NCBI GenBank assembly: GCA_019623805.1
Contig: CP053680.1
Location: 4,132,001 to 4,196,000, forward strand
Source: Gammaproteobacteria bacterium (ex Lamellibrachia satsuma)
GTDB lineage: Bacteria; Pseudomonadota; Gammaproteobacteria; Chromatiales; Chromatiaceae
Length of the DNA: 64,000 bases
Direction of reading: 5' to 3'
Shown here piece after piece: positions 16,013 through 24,599 of the stretch. Each line of letters starts with the position of its first letter. Position 1 is the stretch's first letter. The notes beneath the pieces are model-generated. The model was not told where the DNA came from. It made no database searches and saw only the letters and a program-made list of their open reading frames with translations. A program made the translations under genes and the position numbers.

Positions 16013-17299
16013 GTGCCACTTTTTTCTCTGAATCCATCAATAATCTATCTCAATCATGCAGCAGTAGCGCCTTGGCCACAGAAAACGGTTAAAGCCGTTG
16101 AACGTTTCTCCCAGGAAAACGGCTCTGTAGGTGCCCAACACTATCCCGACTGGCTGAAAACAGAGAATCATCTGCGCAGGCAACTGGCAGGATTGATCAA
16201 CGCACCAACCGTGGATGATATAGCACTATTGAAGAATACATCCGAGGCGCTGTCGGTCATCGCTTATGGTCTTGACTGGAAACCAGGCGAAAACATCGTA
16301 AGTATAGCCCAGGAGTTCCCTTCCAACCGCATCGTTTGGGAATCACTGTCACAATTTGGTGTTGAACTTCGGTTATTGGATCTTGATCAAACTCAAGACC
16401 CTGAAAATGACCTCACCGCCCTGTGTGACGAGCACACGAGACTGATCTCGATAAGTTCAGTGCAGTATGCTTCTGGCTTGAAATTAAATCTCGAACAGGT
16501 GGGCAGATTTTGCGCAGACAATGGCATTCTATTTTGTGTCGATGCCATCCAAAGCCTTGGCGCTGCCCCCTTTGATGTACAGGCTTTCCGAGCGGACATT
16601 GTTGTGGCCGACGGACATAAATGGATGTTGGGACCGGAAGGAATCGCCCTCTTCTACTGCCGGGCAAACCTGCGTGATGAACTCAAACTCAACCAATTTG
16701 GCTGGCACATGGTGAATAATGCCGGAGATTTTGACCAGGTTGGATGGACACCAGCCTCATCAGCAAGGCGTTTTGAGTGCGGAAGTCCGAATATGCTGGG
16801 CATTCATGCCCTGCACGCCAGTCTTGAGATCATTCTGGAGACCGGCATTGAATCGATCCAGCAATCCATCGCCGCGAATACCGATGTCATTGTTACTGAG
16901 GCCAAGCGATTGGGTTTTGAGCTTATTACCCCCGAGGAGAAGGAGAAACGGGCAGGCATAGTTACGTTCAGGGTACCCGATGTAGACAATGAAGAACTCT
17001 ATCAGAGCCTTATGCAGCATGGTGTCGTCTGCGCTTATCGCGGAGGGGGCATTCGCTTCTCGCCCCATTTCCATAATCGACCAGAAGAGATTTTGCGTGC
17101 ATTCTCAATTATGGTGGTTATCCGGGTTACGGCTATGGTGGTTATCCGGGTTACGGCTATGGTGGCTATCCGGGTTATGGCTACGGTGGCTACCCGCATG
17201 CTGCCCCTGCCGTTACTGCACCGGCTGCTGCCGAATAGTCCATCATATTCACTGCGAGAAACCCCGCCTGCGCCGGCGGGGTTTTTGTTTGTCCGATAG
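16013..17299 (+). CDS. Class V aminotransferase with an aberrant, frame-shifted C-terminus
   Basis: PLP-dependent enzyme of the class V (NifS/isopenicillin-epimerase-like) fold. The PLP lysine lies in the ADGHKWMLGPEG motif (about residue 203 from the GTG start) and the cofactor aspartate in FCVDAIQS. The specific reaction is not determinable. Homology runs to about codon 364 (IRFSPHF, then RPEEILRAFS), where the family normally ends within some 15 residues. From about 17107 the frame instead reads through a Gly/Tyr-repeat gene tail in the wrong frame and then through that gene's terminator, giving about 64 meaningless residues. GTG at 16013 is preferred over TTG at 16001 because GGAGAG (16003-16008) precedes it. 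Confidence 0.75.
   Translation: MPLFSLNPSIIYLNHAAVAPWPQKTVKAVERFSQENGSVGAQHYPDWLKTENHLRRQLAGLINAPTVDDIALLKNTSEALSVIAYGLDWKPGENIVSIAQEFPSNRIVWESLSQFGVELRLLDLDQTQDPENDLTALCDEHTRLISISSVQYASGLKLNLEQVGRFCADNGILFCVDAIQSLGAAPFDVQAFRADIVVADGHKWMLGPEGIALFYCRANLRDELKLNQFGWHMVNNAGDFDQVGWTPASSARRFECGSPNMLGIHALHASLEIILETGIESIQQSIAANTDVIVTEAKRLGFELITPEEKEKRAGIVTFRVPDVDNEELYQSLMQHGVVCAYRGGGIRFSPHFHNRPEEILRAFSIMVVIRVTAMVVIRVTAMVAIRVMATVATRMLPLPLLHRLLPNSPSYSLRETPPAPAGFLFVR
17107..17238 (+). pseudogene. Remnant 3' end of a Gly/Tyr-repeat (sulfur globule-like) protein gene
   Basis: In the frame one base back from the aminotransferase frame, this stretch reads three copies of YGGYPGYG, a partial fourth, then an Ala/Pro tail (HAAPAVTAPAAAE) and a TAG stop at 17236-17238, followed at once by a good terminator. 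Such Gly/Tyr/Pro periodicity with an Ala/Pro-rich end is characteristic of the small exported proteins that coat sulfur globules in sulfur-oxidising gammaproteobacteria. There is no start codon, ribosome site or signal peptide: the frame is closed by a TAA at 17074-17076. The 5' part of the gene is missing. The sulfur globule assignment is inference from composition. Confidence 0.65.
17110..17196 (+). repeat. 24-bp tandem repeat coding YGGYPGYG
   Basis: Units at 17110-17133, 17134-17157 and 17158-17181, with a partial copy to 17196. The first two are identical; the third differs at two third-codon positions, a pattern of coding selection in the Gly/Tyr frame and not in the aminotransferase frame. 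Confidence 0.9.
17260..17290 (+). terminator. Rho-independent terminator of the Gly/Tyr-repeat gene
   Basis: AACCCCGCC (17260-17268), loop TGCGCC, GGCGGGGTT (17275-17283), then a T-rich run. It follows the TAG at 17236-17238 by 21 bases but lies inside the extended aminotransferase frame, which argues that the extension is not natural. Confidence 0.85.
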
Positions 17300-17347
17300 T
17301 CTTCTCCTGCTATCCTCCAGACAACTTACATAGTCTATTCCGGAATT

Positions 17348-18355
17348 ATGCAGGACACACACATTACGCTGGCACACGGCAACGGTGGCCGTTTTATGCG
17401 GGAGCTGATCGAAGAGATTTTCTCCCGACATCTCAAGAATCCCACTCTCGATATTCAGGCGGATGCAGTTCGGCTGGATCTGCATGATCAGGGGGATCTG
17501 CTCTTCACTACCGATGGATTCACGGTCCAGCCCCTGGAGTTTCCCGGAGGCAACATCGGCTCACTGGCGGTGCATGGCACCACCAACGATCTGGCGGTTG
17601 CCGGTGCGATCCCTCGTTACCTCAGTCTGAACGCCTTCATCGAAGAGGGTTTTGAGGTTGAGAGGCTTGACCGTATTGTCAGAAGCATCGCAGAGACCGC
17701 AAACGCAATTGATGTACAGGTTGCAGCAGGCGACACCAAAGTATTGAGGCGGGGTGAAGGCGGTGGTGTCTACCTGGCAACGACCGGTATCGGTATCAGA
17801 CAGACAGGGCTACAACTTGGACTGGGTTGTATCCGGGCCGGTGACCGGTTGCTTGTCAGCGGGCCTGTTGGGGATCATGGTATCGCCGTGATGTTAGCCC
17901 GTGAGCAATTTGGCCTGCGGGGTGATCTTCGCTCAGATGCCGCCAGCGTATTACGCCTGACACAGGTGCTCACTCCTCTGCCTGGTCTCCACTTCATGCG
18001 TGACCCAACCCGGGGAGGCCTGGCGACAGTGGGACACGAGATCTGTCACGCTACCGGTCTGCAGATCCGCCTCCAACAGTCGGAAATCCCAATTCAGGAT
18101 CCTGTCAACTCGGTGTGCGAAATGCTCGGTTATGATCCGCTCTATCTCGCTTGTGAGGGCCGGGTTGTGGCCGTGGTTTCAGAAGATCAGGCAGACGTGG
18201 CATTGCAGGCCTGGCGTAACCTGCCTGAAGGGGCGTCTGCCGCCATCATCGGAACGGTGATCAAGGATGACCCATATTTGATCATGGAGACACCCCTCGG
18301 TGGCGCCCGTATCCTAGAAGAGTTGGAAGACGACCCACTCCCCCGGATTTGCTAG
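17348..18355 (+). CDS. hypE: Hydrogenase maturation factor HypE
   Basis: Protein of 335 residues that acts with HypF to turn carbamoyl phosphate into the cyanide ligands of [NiFe]-hydrogenase. HypE carries the thiocarboxamide on its C-terminal cysteine and dehydrates it with ATP. The sequence ends in PRIC, the invariant C-terminal cysteine. The N-terminal HGNGGR motif, the VHGTTNDLAV segment and MRDPTRGGLA are typical of the PurM/AIRS-like ATP-binding fold. No other hyp gene or hydrogenase subunit lies next to it: a terminator and a damaged aminotransferase locus precede it and a convergent peptidase gene follows. It is either an orphan copy or was left by rearrangement on its left. Confidence 0.93.
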   Translation: MQDTHITLAHGNGGRFMRELIEEIFSRHLKNPTLDIQADAVRLDLHDQGDLLFTTDGFTVQPLEFPGGNIGSLAVHGTTNDLAVAGAIPRYLSLNAFIEEGFEVERLDRIVRSIAETANAIDVQVAAGDTKVLRRGEGGGVYLATTGIGIRQTGLQLGLGCIRAGDRLLVSGPVGDHGIAVMLAREQFGLRGDLRSDAASVLRLTQVLTPLPGLHFMRDPTRGGLATVGHEICHATGLQIRLQQSEIPIQDPVNSVCEMLGYDPLYLACEGRVVAVVSEDQADVALQAWRNLPEGASAAIIGTVIKDDPYLIMETPLGGARILEELEDDPLPRIC

Positions 18356-18381
18356 CCACTCACTTTGTGGTGAAACAAGTT

Positions 18382-19368
18382 CTAACGCAGCTGGAGATTG
18401 TTGGCAAAACCGGTAATTCGCGCCAATGTCTCAACGGCTCCGGCACCCAGACGCTCGGCAAACCGATCCCATACATCCTCTTCCAGCGTGAAATCGACAA
18501 TCTCCTCGGCACCGATTATCTCTCTGGCAACATAACTACTGCTGCCGAAATCGTCCACCAATCCCATTTTCAGGGCATCTTCCCCACTCCAGAAGAGTCC
18601 GCTGAATATCTCAGGGTATTCAGTGACTTTGAGGCGCTCTCCCCTTCCCTCACGAACGCTATCAATGAACTGGACGTGCAACTGATCCAGTAAGCGCTGA
18701 ATATGCGCCTTATCAGAGTCACCCAGAGGTGAGAATGGATCCATGATGCCTTTGTTTTCGCCAGCGGTCATCAAACGGCGCTCGATGCCTAACCCCTGCA
18801 TCACATCAACGAAGCCAAATCCGTTCATCAATACCCCGATGGAGCCGACGAGGCTGCCCTTGTCTGCATAGATCTCATCCGCAGCAGCAGCTATGTAGTA
18901 ACCGCCTGAGGCGCAGATATCCACGATTACCGCATAGACTTTGATTTTGGAGTTCTCTTTTCTCAGTCGGGTAATCTCATCGTAGATATATCGCGACTGA
19001 ACCGGACTGCCGCCCGGTGTATTCATACGCAGAATGATGCCCTTGGTCTTCTCGTCCTCGAAGGCATTTCGCAGACCGGTCACGACTTTGTCAGCACTGG
19101 CTTTGGTGTCCGGGGCAATAACGCCGTTGACTTCGATCAGTGCCGTGTACTCTGTCGCAGTTGAAACACCTTTGCCCAAGTCATCGTTCCACAACACTGC
19201 CAAAAGTACTAAAAGATATAGAAAGGTCAGGCTTTTAAAAAAAATGCCCCATCGCCGGCTGCGACGACTTTCTGCAATGGAGCCCAACACAACCTTATCT
19301 ACCAGTTCCCTTTCCCAATCACTGGGAATGGATTGAGAGCGTGGCTTGCCATTATTTATATCTGACAT
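18382..19368 (-). CDS. sppA: S49 family signal peptide peptidase (SppA/SohB-like)
   Basis: Membrane-anchored serine protease of 328 residues that degrades cleaved signal peptides. One transmembrane segment lies at about 43-61. S154 in CASGGYY is the nucleophile and K206 in GENKG, exactly 52 residues later, is the general base, the same spacing as Ser147/Lys199 of the short Bacillus SppA. GSLVGSIGV is conserved between them. The single-domain length separates it from the 600-residue enterobacterial SppA. The order rluC, HAD phosphatase, sppA on this strand facing rne is common in gammaproteobacteria. The gene is convergent with hypE, with 26 bases between stop codons. Confidence 0.9.
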   Translation of the reverse strand: MSDINNGKPRSQSIPSDWERELVDKVVLGSIAESRRSRRWGIFFKSLTFLYLLVLLAVLWNDDLGKGVSTATEYTALIEVNGVIAPDTKASADKVVTGLRNAFEDEKTKGIILRMNTPGGSPVQSRYIYDEITRLRKENSKIKVYAVIVDICASGGYYIAAAADEIYADKGSLVGSIGVLMNGFGFVDVMQGLGIERRLMTAGENKGIMDPFSPLGDSDKAHIQRLLDQLHVQFIDSVREGRGERLKVTEYPEIFSGLFWSGEDALKMGLVDDFGSSSYVAREIIGAEEIVDFTLEEDVWDRFAERLGAGAVETLARITGFANNLQLR

Positions 19369-19408
19369 GAATAAACCTTAATAATATATTGTATTTAAAG
19401 TAAATTGC

Positions 19409-20068
19409 TTATTGTTTAATCTGCGATTCCAACCACTCTGGGATGGCGGAAACGTCGTGCAGACAGTCCAGAGGGTTGTGCCGGAGAAGGCGTTCCTGAC
19501 TATGGACACCATAGGTTACGCCAAGTGAATGGGTGCCCGCATTGCTTGCCATTTCCAGATCATACTCGGTATCACCAATCATCAAGGCCTCGTGCGGCTC
19601 AACGCCGAGCCTATCGAGGATCTGTTCCAGCATCTCAGGATGGGGCTTGGAAAAAGTTTCATCAGCACAACGGGTTATATGGAAATACTCTCCTAACGCC
19701 GTAGATTCAAGAACCTGATCCAACCCCTGCCGGCCCTTGCCCGTCGCCACTGCCAGCAGATATTCCTGCTGTGCCAGGGTTTCGATGACCTCTCGCGCCC
19801 CGTCGAACAGGCTGGATGGCGTTTCATTGCCGCCGAGGAAATGGTAACGATATCGGGTAACGACATTGTGGTGCAGTTCATCATCCGCACCGGGAAACAG
19901 GGTATCTATGGCCTCTCTCAGACCCAAACCGATAATATTACGTATTGCATCGTTACTCGGGCAGTCCAATCCAAGATCATCTACAGCAGCCCGTACGCAG
20001 TTCACGATACGTGCCTCTGAGTCCATCAAAGTTCCATCCCAATCAAATACTAACAGCTTAAACTTCAT
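19409..20068 (-). CDS. HAD-superfamily phosphatase (Gph-like)
   Basis: Subfamily IA haloacid dehalogenase hydrolase of 219 residues. Motif I is FDWDGTL with nucleophile D9 and acid D11; motif II includes VATGKG; the motif III lysine lies in KPHPEM; motif IV is GDTEYDLEMA. The helical cap occupies about residues 16-85. Phosphoglycolate phosphatase-like activity is the default annotation for members in this position, but the true substrate is not known. It lies five bases downstream of rluC and is probably cotranscribed with it, with the S49 peptidase gene 40 bases beyond. Confidence 0.88.
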   Translation of the reverse strand: MKFKLLVFDWDGTLMDSEARIVNCVRAAVDDLGLDCPSNDAIRNIIGLGLREAIDTLFPGADDELHHNVVTRYRYHFLGGNETPSSLFDGAREVIETLAQQEYLLAVATGKGRQGLDQVLESTALGEYFHITRCADETFSKPHPEMLEQILDRLGVEPHEALMIGDTEYDLEMASNAGTHSLGVTYGVHSQERLLRHNPLDCLHDVSAIPEWLESQIKQ

Positions 20069-20073
20069 CTTTT

Positions 20074-21027
20074 TTATTCATCCAGTTTTTCAAGCAGGGT
20101 TTCCAACTCCGAAGGAAGTGGCGCCTTGATTTCAAGATCTCTCTTCTCACCTGGCCAGCGGAATTTCAATTTATGTGCGTGCAAAAACAGTCGTTTCAAC
20201 CCCAGCTTGCGCATTTCCCGATTGGCCGCTTCATCACCATATTTAGTGTCACCCAGCACCGGTGAGCCTAACCAGGCACAGTGAACGCGAATCTGATGTG
20301 TTCTTCCGGTGATGAGTTCGGCCTCTACAAGCGTGTAATTCCGAAAACGCCTCAGACGTTGAAAACGGGTTTGAGCCGATTTTCCGTCCGGATCGACCCT
20401 GACCAGCCTCTCTCCACCTTGAAGGGTGTTTTTCAGAAGGGGGGCATCCGCATTTTTACGACCTTTGCGCCAACTGCCTGCAACCAGTACGAGATACCGT
20501 TTATCGACTCGATTATTCCGTATAAGTTCATGCAATATCCGTAGGGCGCTGCGTTTCTTACTGATCAGCAAACAGCCTGATGTCGCGCGGTCCAGGCGAT
20601 GCACCAGCTCCAGATGATGATCTTCGGGCCGTAGCTCACGCAGTGCCTCAATGACACCAAAATTCAGCCCGCTACCACCATGAACAGCAATGCCAGATGG
20701 TTTGTTCAGAACCAAAAAGCGGTCATTTTCGAAGATAATGGCGCTTTCCAACTGCGCGAGGAGGTTTTTTGTCGGCTTGGGTTTTTCTATGGGGTCGGCC
20801 ATGCGAACAGGTGGAATGCGCACCATATCCCCGCTCTTCAAGCGATAAGCTGCCTTCACCCGTCCCTTGTTAACCCGCACCTCCCCGCGTCGCAGGATGC
20901 GATAGACAAAACTTTTCGGTACGCCCTTGAGTTCCCGCAAAAGAAAATTATCGATTCTCTGCCCCTCGAAATCCGCATCCACGGTTACAAACCGGACTGT
21001 TGGAGAATTCTTTTTTGATTCTGACAT
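20074..21027 (-). CDS. rluC: 23S rRNA pseudouridine synthase RluC
   Basis: Protein of 317 residues that isomerises uridines in 23S rRNA (positions 955, 2504 and 2580 in E. coli). An N-terminal S4 RNA-binding domain (about 23-80, FLLRELKGVPKSFVYRILR) precedes the RluA-type catalytic domain. The catalytic aspartate is D146 in HRLDRATSG. The RTHQIRVH motif of the family is also present. It is divergent from rne, as in many gammaproteobacteria, and heads the rluC-HAD-sppA unit. Another RluA-family specificity cannot be fully excluded, but the position beside rne supports RluC. Confidence 0.93.
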   Translation of the reverse strand: MSESKKNSPTVRFVTVDADFEGQRIDNFLLRELKGVPKSFVYRILRRGEVRVNKGRVKAAYRLKSGDMVRIPPVRMADPIEKPKPTKNLLAQLESAIIFENDRFLVLNKPSGIAVHGGSGLNFGVIEALRELRPEDHHLELVHRLDRATSGCLLISKKRSALRILHELIRNNRVDKRYLVLVAGSWRKGRKNADAPLLKNTLQGGERLVRVDPDGKSAQTRFQRLRRFRNYTLVEAELITGRTHQIRVHCAWLGSPVLGDTKYGDEAANREMRKLGLKRLFLHAHKLKFRWPGEKRDLEIKAPLPSELETLLEKLDE

Positions 21028-21055
21028 TTAGCGGCTTTTTTCTATCGTTAAGTCA

Positions 21056-21084
21056 TTGCTAGGCATGAGAAAGATTGCTATATT
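21056..21084 (+). promoter_or_regulatory. Candidate rne promoter
   Basis: TTGCTA (21056-21061), a 17-base spacer, then TATATT (21079-21084). Four of six and five of six consensus matches with ideal spacing. It would give an rne leader of about 560 bases. Confidence 0.5.
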
Positions 21085-21090
21085 GCCAAT

Positions 21091-21651
21091 TGATTTTTTT
21101 GACGGTGGCCAAGCCTTGTAGCACAGCCATCGTCAGCGCGGTAAGAGATTAGATAGCCTGTGGGGGGATTTTTCCCTTCAGGAAGATAATTCAGCATATC
21201 GCAAGGGCCCCTGCCCCATAATTATTGCCAACACCTCGTCCAACACAGACAGAGAAATTGGCCTCTCAGGCGGCCCAGGGCTGTGCTGACCGAGCAAACA
21301 GGTGCCACATGCGGCCCGTCTTGCTGAGCTCTTCTGCGGCACATAAGCGATGCGATCATAAAATCATTGATCCAGAGCGCAGCGTAACGGATCTGGCAAA
21401 GCGCCAAATACCCTCCGCTCAAGTGCCTTACAGAAGTTCAGAGAACGGCTGACTGCCAGATGGCGAACTTTAACAGCTTTTCAACTGCCCGAGCCAGTTT
21501 CGGGAAACGATCGTGGGTAAAACGATTTTGCCCTCAACTCAACAGCCAGAAGAAAACGGGCGCTGACTGAACAGAAAGCAGTCAGACCGTTTTCATTGCG
21601 CGGATTTCCGCATGCTGTGACGAGACTCGAGCAGTTGCATGGATAGAAAAT
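21091..21651 (+). promoter_or_regulatory. Long untranslated leader of rne
   Basis: About 560 bases with no supportable gene between the candidate promoter and the rne start. E. coli rne also has a long structured leader through which RNase E controls its own message. Here several short stems are visible: GGG/CCC around a T run near 21164-21178, CCAGA/TCTGG near 21371-21397, and CTGACT/AGTCAG near 21562-21584. I cannot map the known rne5 hairpins by eye. The reading frames in this stretch lack ribosome sites and protein-like composition. Confidence 0.45.
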
Positions 21652-24531
21652 ATGAAACGCATGCTAATCAATGCAACTCAATCAGAGGAGTTGCGTGTTG
21701 CCATCGTCGATGGCCAAAAACTTTTCAATCTGGATATCGAACTTCCCGGCCGGGAACAGAAAAAAGCCAACATCTACAAAGGGCGCATTACCCGGGTGGA
21801 ACCCAGTCTTGAGGCTGCCTTCGTCGAGTATGGCGCAGAACGCCACGGTTTTCTGCCGCTAAAAGAGATCTCCCGGAGCTACTTCTCCGAGTCCGCACAA
21901 CAGTCTTCCAAGCGCGTAAATATCCAGGAAGCCATCAAGGAAGGCCAGGAAATTGTGATCCAGGTCGAAAAGGAGGAGCGTGGCAATAAAGGCGCTGCAC
22001 TGACGACCTTTATCTCCCTGGCGGGACGCTATCTCGTGTTGATGCCCAACAACCCCAGGGCTGGAGGTGTCTCACGCCGCATCGAAGGTCAGGACCGGGC
22101 GGACCTGCGGGAGGCGATGAGTGCGTTGACCATCCCCGAGAACATGGGACTGATCGTTCGTACTGCAGGTATCGGCAAGAACTCGGAAGAGTTGCAGTGG
22201 GATCTGGATTATCTGGATCAGCTCTGGCAGGCCATCGATAATTCCGCGAGCAGCAAACCGGCGCCTTTTCTGATCTATCAGGAAAGCAATGTCATCATTC
22301 GATGCATCCGCGACTATCTACGGGTGGATATTGGCGAAATCGTCATCGACGATGCGGATGTCTACTCCCAGGCCGAGCGCTTTATCAACCAGGTCATGCC
22401 GCAATATTCCAAGAAGTTGCGCCGCTATCAGGATGAGGTACCCCTTTTCAGCCGCTATCAGATTGAAAGTCAAATCGAATCAGCCTTTCAACGTGAGGTG
22501 CGACTACCATCCGGTGGAGCTATAGTAATCGATCCTACCGAGGCACTGACCTCTATCGACATCAACTCAGCCCGTGCAACCAAAGGCGCGGACATTGAAG
22601 AGACAGCACGCAATACCAATCTGGAAGCAGCGGACGAGGTCGCCCGCCAGTTGCGGCTGCGGGACCTCGGCGGCCTGTTCGTCATTGATTTTATCGATAT
22701 GACTCCTGCCCGCAACCAACGGGAAGTGGAAAATCGTCTGAAAGACGCACTCAAGGAGGATCGAGCCAGAGTCCAGATCGGCCGTATCTCACGATTTGGT
22801 CTGCTGGAGATGTCCCGGCAGCGACTCCGTCCCTCTCTCGGTGAAGCCAGCGAACAGGTCTGCCCCCGTTGCAAAGGTCACGGCACCGTCAGGGGTGTCG
22901 AATCCCTTGGTCTCTCTATCCTGCGTATCATCGAAGAAGAGGCAATGAAGGAGAACACTGGACGAATTATCGCCCAGTTGCCGGTCGACGTAGCCACTTT
23001 CCTGCTCAATGAGAAACGCACAGCGATTCACGATATCGAAAATCGTCAAACCATTAGTGTTGTACTGGTGCCAAACACCAGCCTGGAGACACCGAATTAC
23101 CGCATTGAACGGGTGAAGAGCAGTGAGTTGCCTGAAGACCAGGATGATGCTTCCAGTTATAAAATGGTGGAGAAGGAAACAACCGAGGCGCCTGTCTTCG
23201 CCAGGGTGGAGCAGCCCAAAAGTGAGCAGCCCACGGTCAAATCGATTGCTCCTGCATCTCCTGCTCCTCAACGCGCTATCCAACCAGAAGCGAAGAGTTC
23301 GGAAGCAAAAAGTGAAGAAAACGGCTTTCTCAAGAAGATCTTCACCAGCCTTTTCTCTCATCGTGCTGAGGAAAAAAAGGAAGAACCTGAAGAACAGAAG
23401 AGAGAGGAATCCAAGCCACGCCAAAACCAGCGCAACAGACGTGATGGGCAGGGGTCACGCAGCCGAGGCGGACGGAGGCGTTCCGGCGGCAATAACCGTC
23501 GCAGTGGAAACAGGCGCAATGCCGATGAGGCGGAAACCGGTCAGCACCAGGGCCAGAAGAGCCAGCCTCAGCGTGGGGAACAGAAAAAGCGGCAGGAACA
23601 AAAAAAGCCCACCAAGGAAGCACCGAAACAACAGGTCGTCGAAGCAGAAAACGTGCAACCCGAAACAGGTAGAGATGACGCGCCAAAACCCAAAGGTAGC
23701 CGCAGCGGTTCACGCCGTGGACGCCGAGGTGGACGCCGTCGTCGCCCAAGCGATGAGCGTGAGCAGAGCCAGAGCCCGCAGGGTCAGCCGAAAGAATCAG
23801 AAAAAACCGAACGTTTTTCGATTGATGCGATCCCTGCCCCAACCAGGCCGACCGTAGAGGATGTGAGTTCCACTCCCGCCAAAGCCGAGGCACCTGCGCC
23901 TAAGCGCGCCAAGCCAGCGGCTAGCGAGACTACAACCGAAAAAGTAGCCCCGAAACCTAAGAGTGCGCCGGAAAAGAAGCCAGAAATGGTAGTGACAAAA
24001 CCGGTTACTGCCCCACCAAAAGCACAGGAAAAGACACCACAGCCAGAACCAAAACCTGCTGCCCCGGTGGAACCCAAAGCAGCACCGAAAAAGCTGGTTC
24101 AGATCACAACCAAAAAAGTCACAAAGACAGAAGAGAAGGTTGCAACCAAGGAAGAGAAAGCACCTAAGGAGAGGGCCGCCCCAAAACCAAAGGCAGTCAG
24201 AAAGAAGCGGGCTGCTGCGAAACCAAAAGCCAAGACATCCACAGCGGAGAAAACTTCGACTGAGGCCCCTGCCAAATCCCAGGGGGAGAAGCCGAAACCT
24301 TCGGCAACGATAGAAAAAGCGGTTGCCAGCAAACGGAAAAAACAGTCTATAGCAGCAAAAGAAGAGAAAAAACCGGCATCAGAACCGTCCGAAACTATCG
24401 TCAAGGCGGCATCGGCTAAACCTAAACCTGCGACAGAGACACCTCCTAAGCCGCCGGCCCAAGCCATGAAGAAACCCTCCGTCGAGGCCTCTCAGAAAGA
24501 GAGTGCCCCTGCTGAAAAGTCGGATGATTGA
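21652..24531 (+). CDS. rne: Ribonuclease E
   Basis: Endoribonuclease of 959 residues at the core of the RNA degradosome, responsible for mRNA decay and rRNA/tRNA processing. The S1 domain spans about residues 37-120. The magnesium-binding aspartates fall at D303 (SIDINS) and D346 (IDFIDM), the same numbers as in E. coli. The zinc-link cysteines are C404 and C407 in CPRCKGHG. The half from about residue 500 is disordered, with Arg-rich RNA-binding blocks (about 585-640 and 683-700) and then long Lys/Ala/Pro/Glu low-complexity sequence. The C-terminal length distinguishes it from RNase G. Partner-binding microdomains cannot be identified by eye. Confidence 0.96.
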   Translation: MKRMLINATQSEELRVAIVDGQKLFNLDIELPGREQKKANIYKGRITRVEPSLEAAFVEYGAERHGFLPLKEISRSYFSESAQQSSKRVNIQEAIKEGQEIVIQVEKEERGNKGAALTTFISLAGRYLVLMPNNPRAGGVSRRIEGQDRADLREAMSALTIPENMGLIVRTAGIGKNSEELQWDLDYLDQLWQAIDNSASSKPAPFLIYQESNVIIRCIRDYLRVDIGEIVIDDADVYSQAERFINQVMPQYSKKLRRYQDEVPLFSRYQIESQIESAFQREVRLPSGGAIVIDPTEALTSIDINSARATKGADIEETARNTNLEAADEVARQLRLRDLGGLFVIDFIDMTPARNQREVENRLKDALKEDRARVQIGRISRFGLLEMSRQRLRPSLGEASEQVCPRCKGHGTVRGVESLGLSILRIIEEEAMKENTGRIIAQLPVDVATFLLNEKRTAIHDIENRQTISVVLVPNTSLETPNYRIERVKSSELPEDQDDASSYKMVEKETTEAPVFARVEQPKSEQPTVKSIAPASPAPQRAIQPEAKSSEAKSEENGFLKKIFTSLFSHRAEEKKEEPEEQKREESKPRQNQRNRRDGQGSRSRGGRRRSGGNNRRSGNRRNADEAETGQHQGQKSQPQRGEQKKRQEQKKPTKEAPKQQVVEAENVQPETGRDDAPKPKGSRSGSRRGRRGGRRRRPSDEREQSQSPQGQPKESEKTERFSIDAIPAPTRPTVEDVSSTPAKAEAPAPKRAKPAASETTTEKVAPKPKSAPEKKPEMVVTKPVTAPPKAQEKTPQPEPKPAAPVEPKAAPKKLVQITTKKVTKTEEKVATKEEKAPKERAAPKPKAVRKKRAAAKPKAKTSTAEKTSTEAPAKSQGEKPKPSATIEKAVASKRKKQSIAAKEEKKPASEPSETIVKAASAKPKPATETPPKPPAQAMKKPSVEASQKESAPAEKSDD

Positions 24532-24535
24532 ATAA

Positions 24536-24578
24536 AGCCAGGAGGTAGGGTGCGCCGTGCGCACCCTACCTCCTGGCT
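24536..24578. repeat. Perfect 20-bp inverted repeat (REP-like, possible bidirectional terminator)
   Basis: Two perfectly complementary 20-base arms (24536-24555 and 24559-24578) separated by CGT. The core GTAGGGTGCGC is of a kind seen as dispersed intergenic repeats in environmental proteobacteria (recollection, not searched). It lies between the convergent rne and phosphatase genes, four bases after the rne stop. There is no T tract on either side, so its role in termination or 3'-end protection is inference. Confidence 0.85.
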
Positions 24579-24599
24579 GAATCCGCATGCTGCACCACC

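Noticed and set aside
16989..17333. 114-codon third-frame reading through the Gly/Tyr repeats (WWLSGLRL pattern)
   Set aside because: It is a frame shadow of the 24-bp repeats; the Gly/Tyr frame alone has a sensible stop, terminator and silent variation.
21225..21452. 75-codon frame in the rne leader
   Set aside because: No ribosome binding site, no recognisable protein character; overlaps an equal frame on the other strand.
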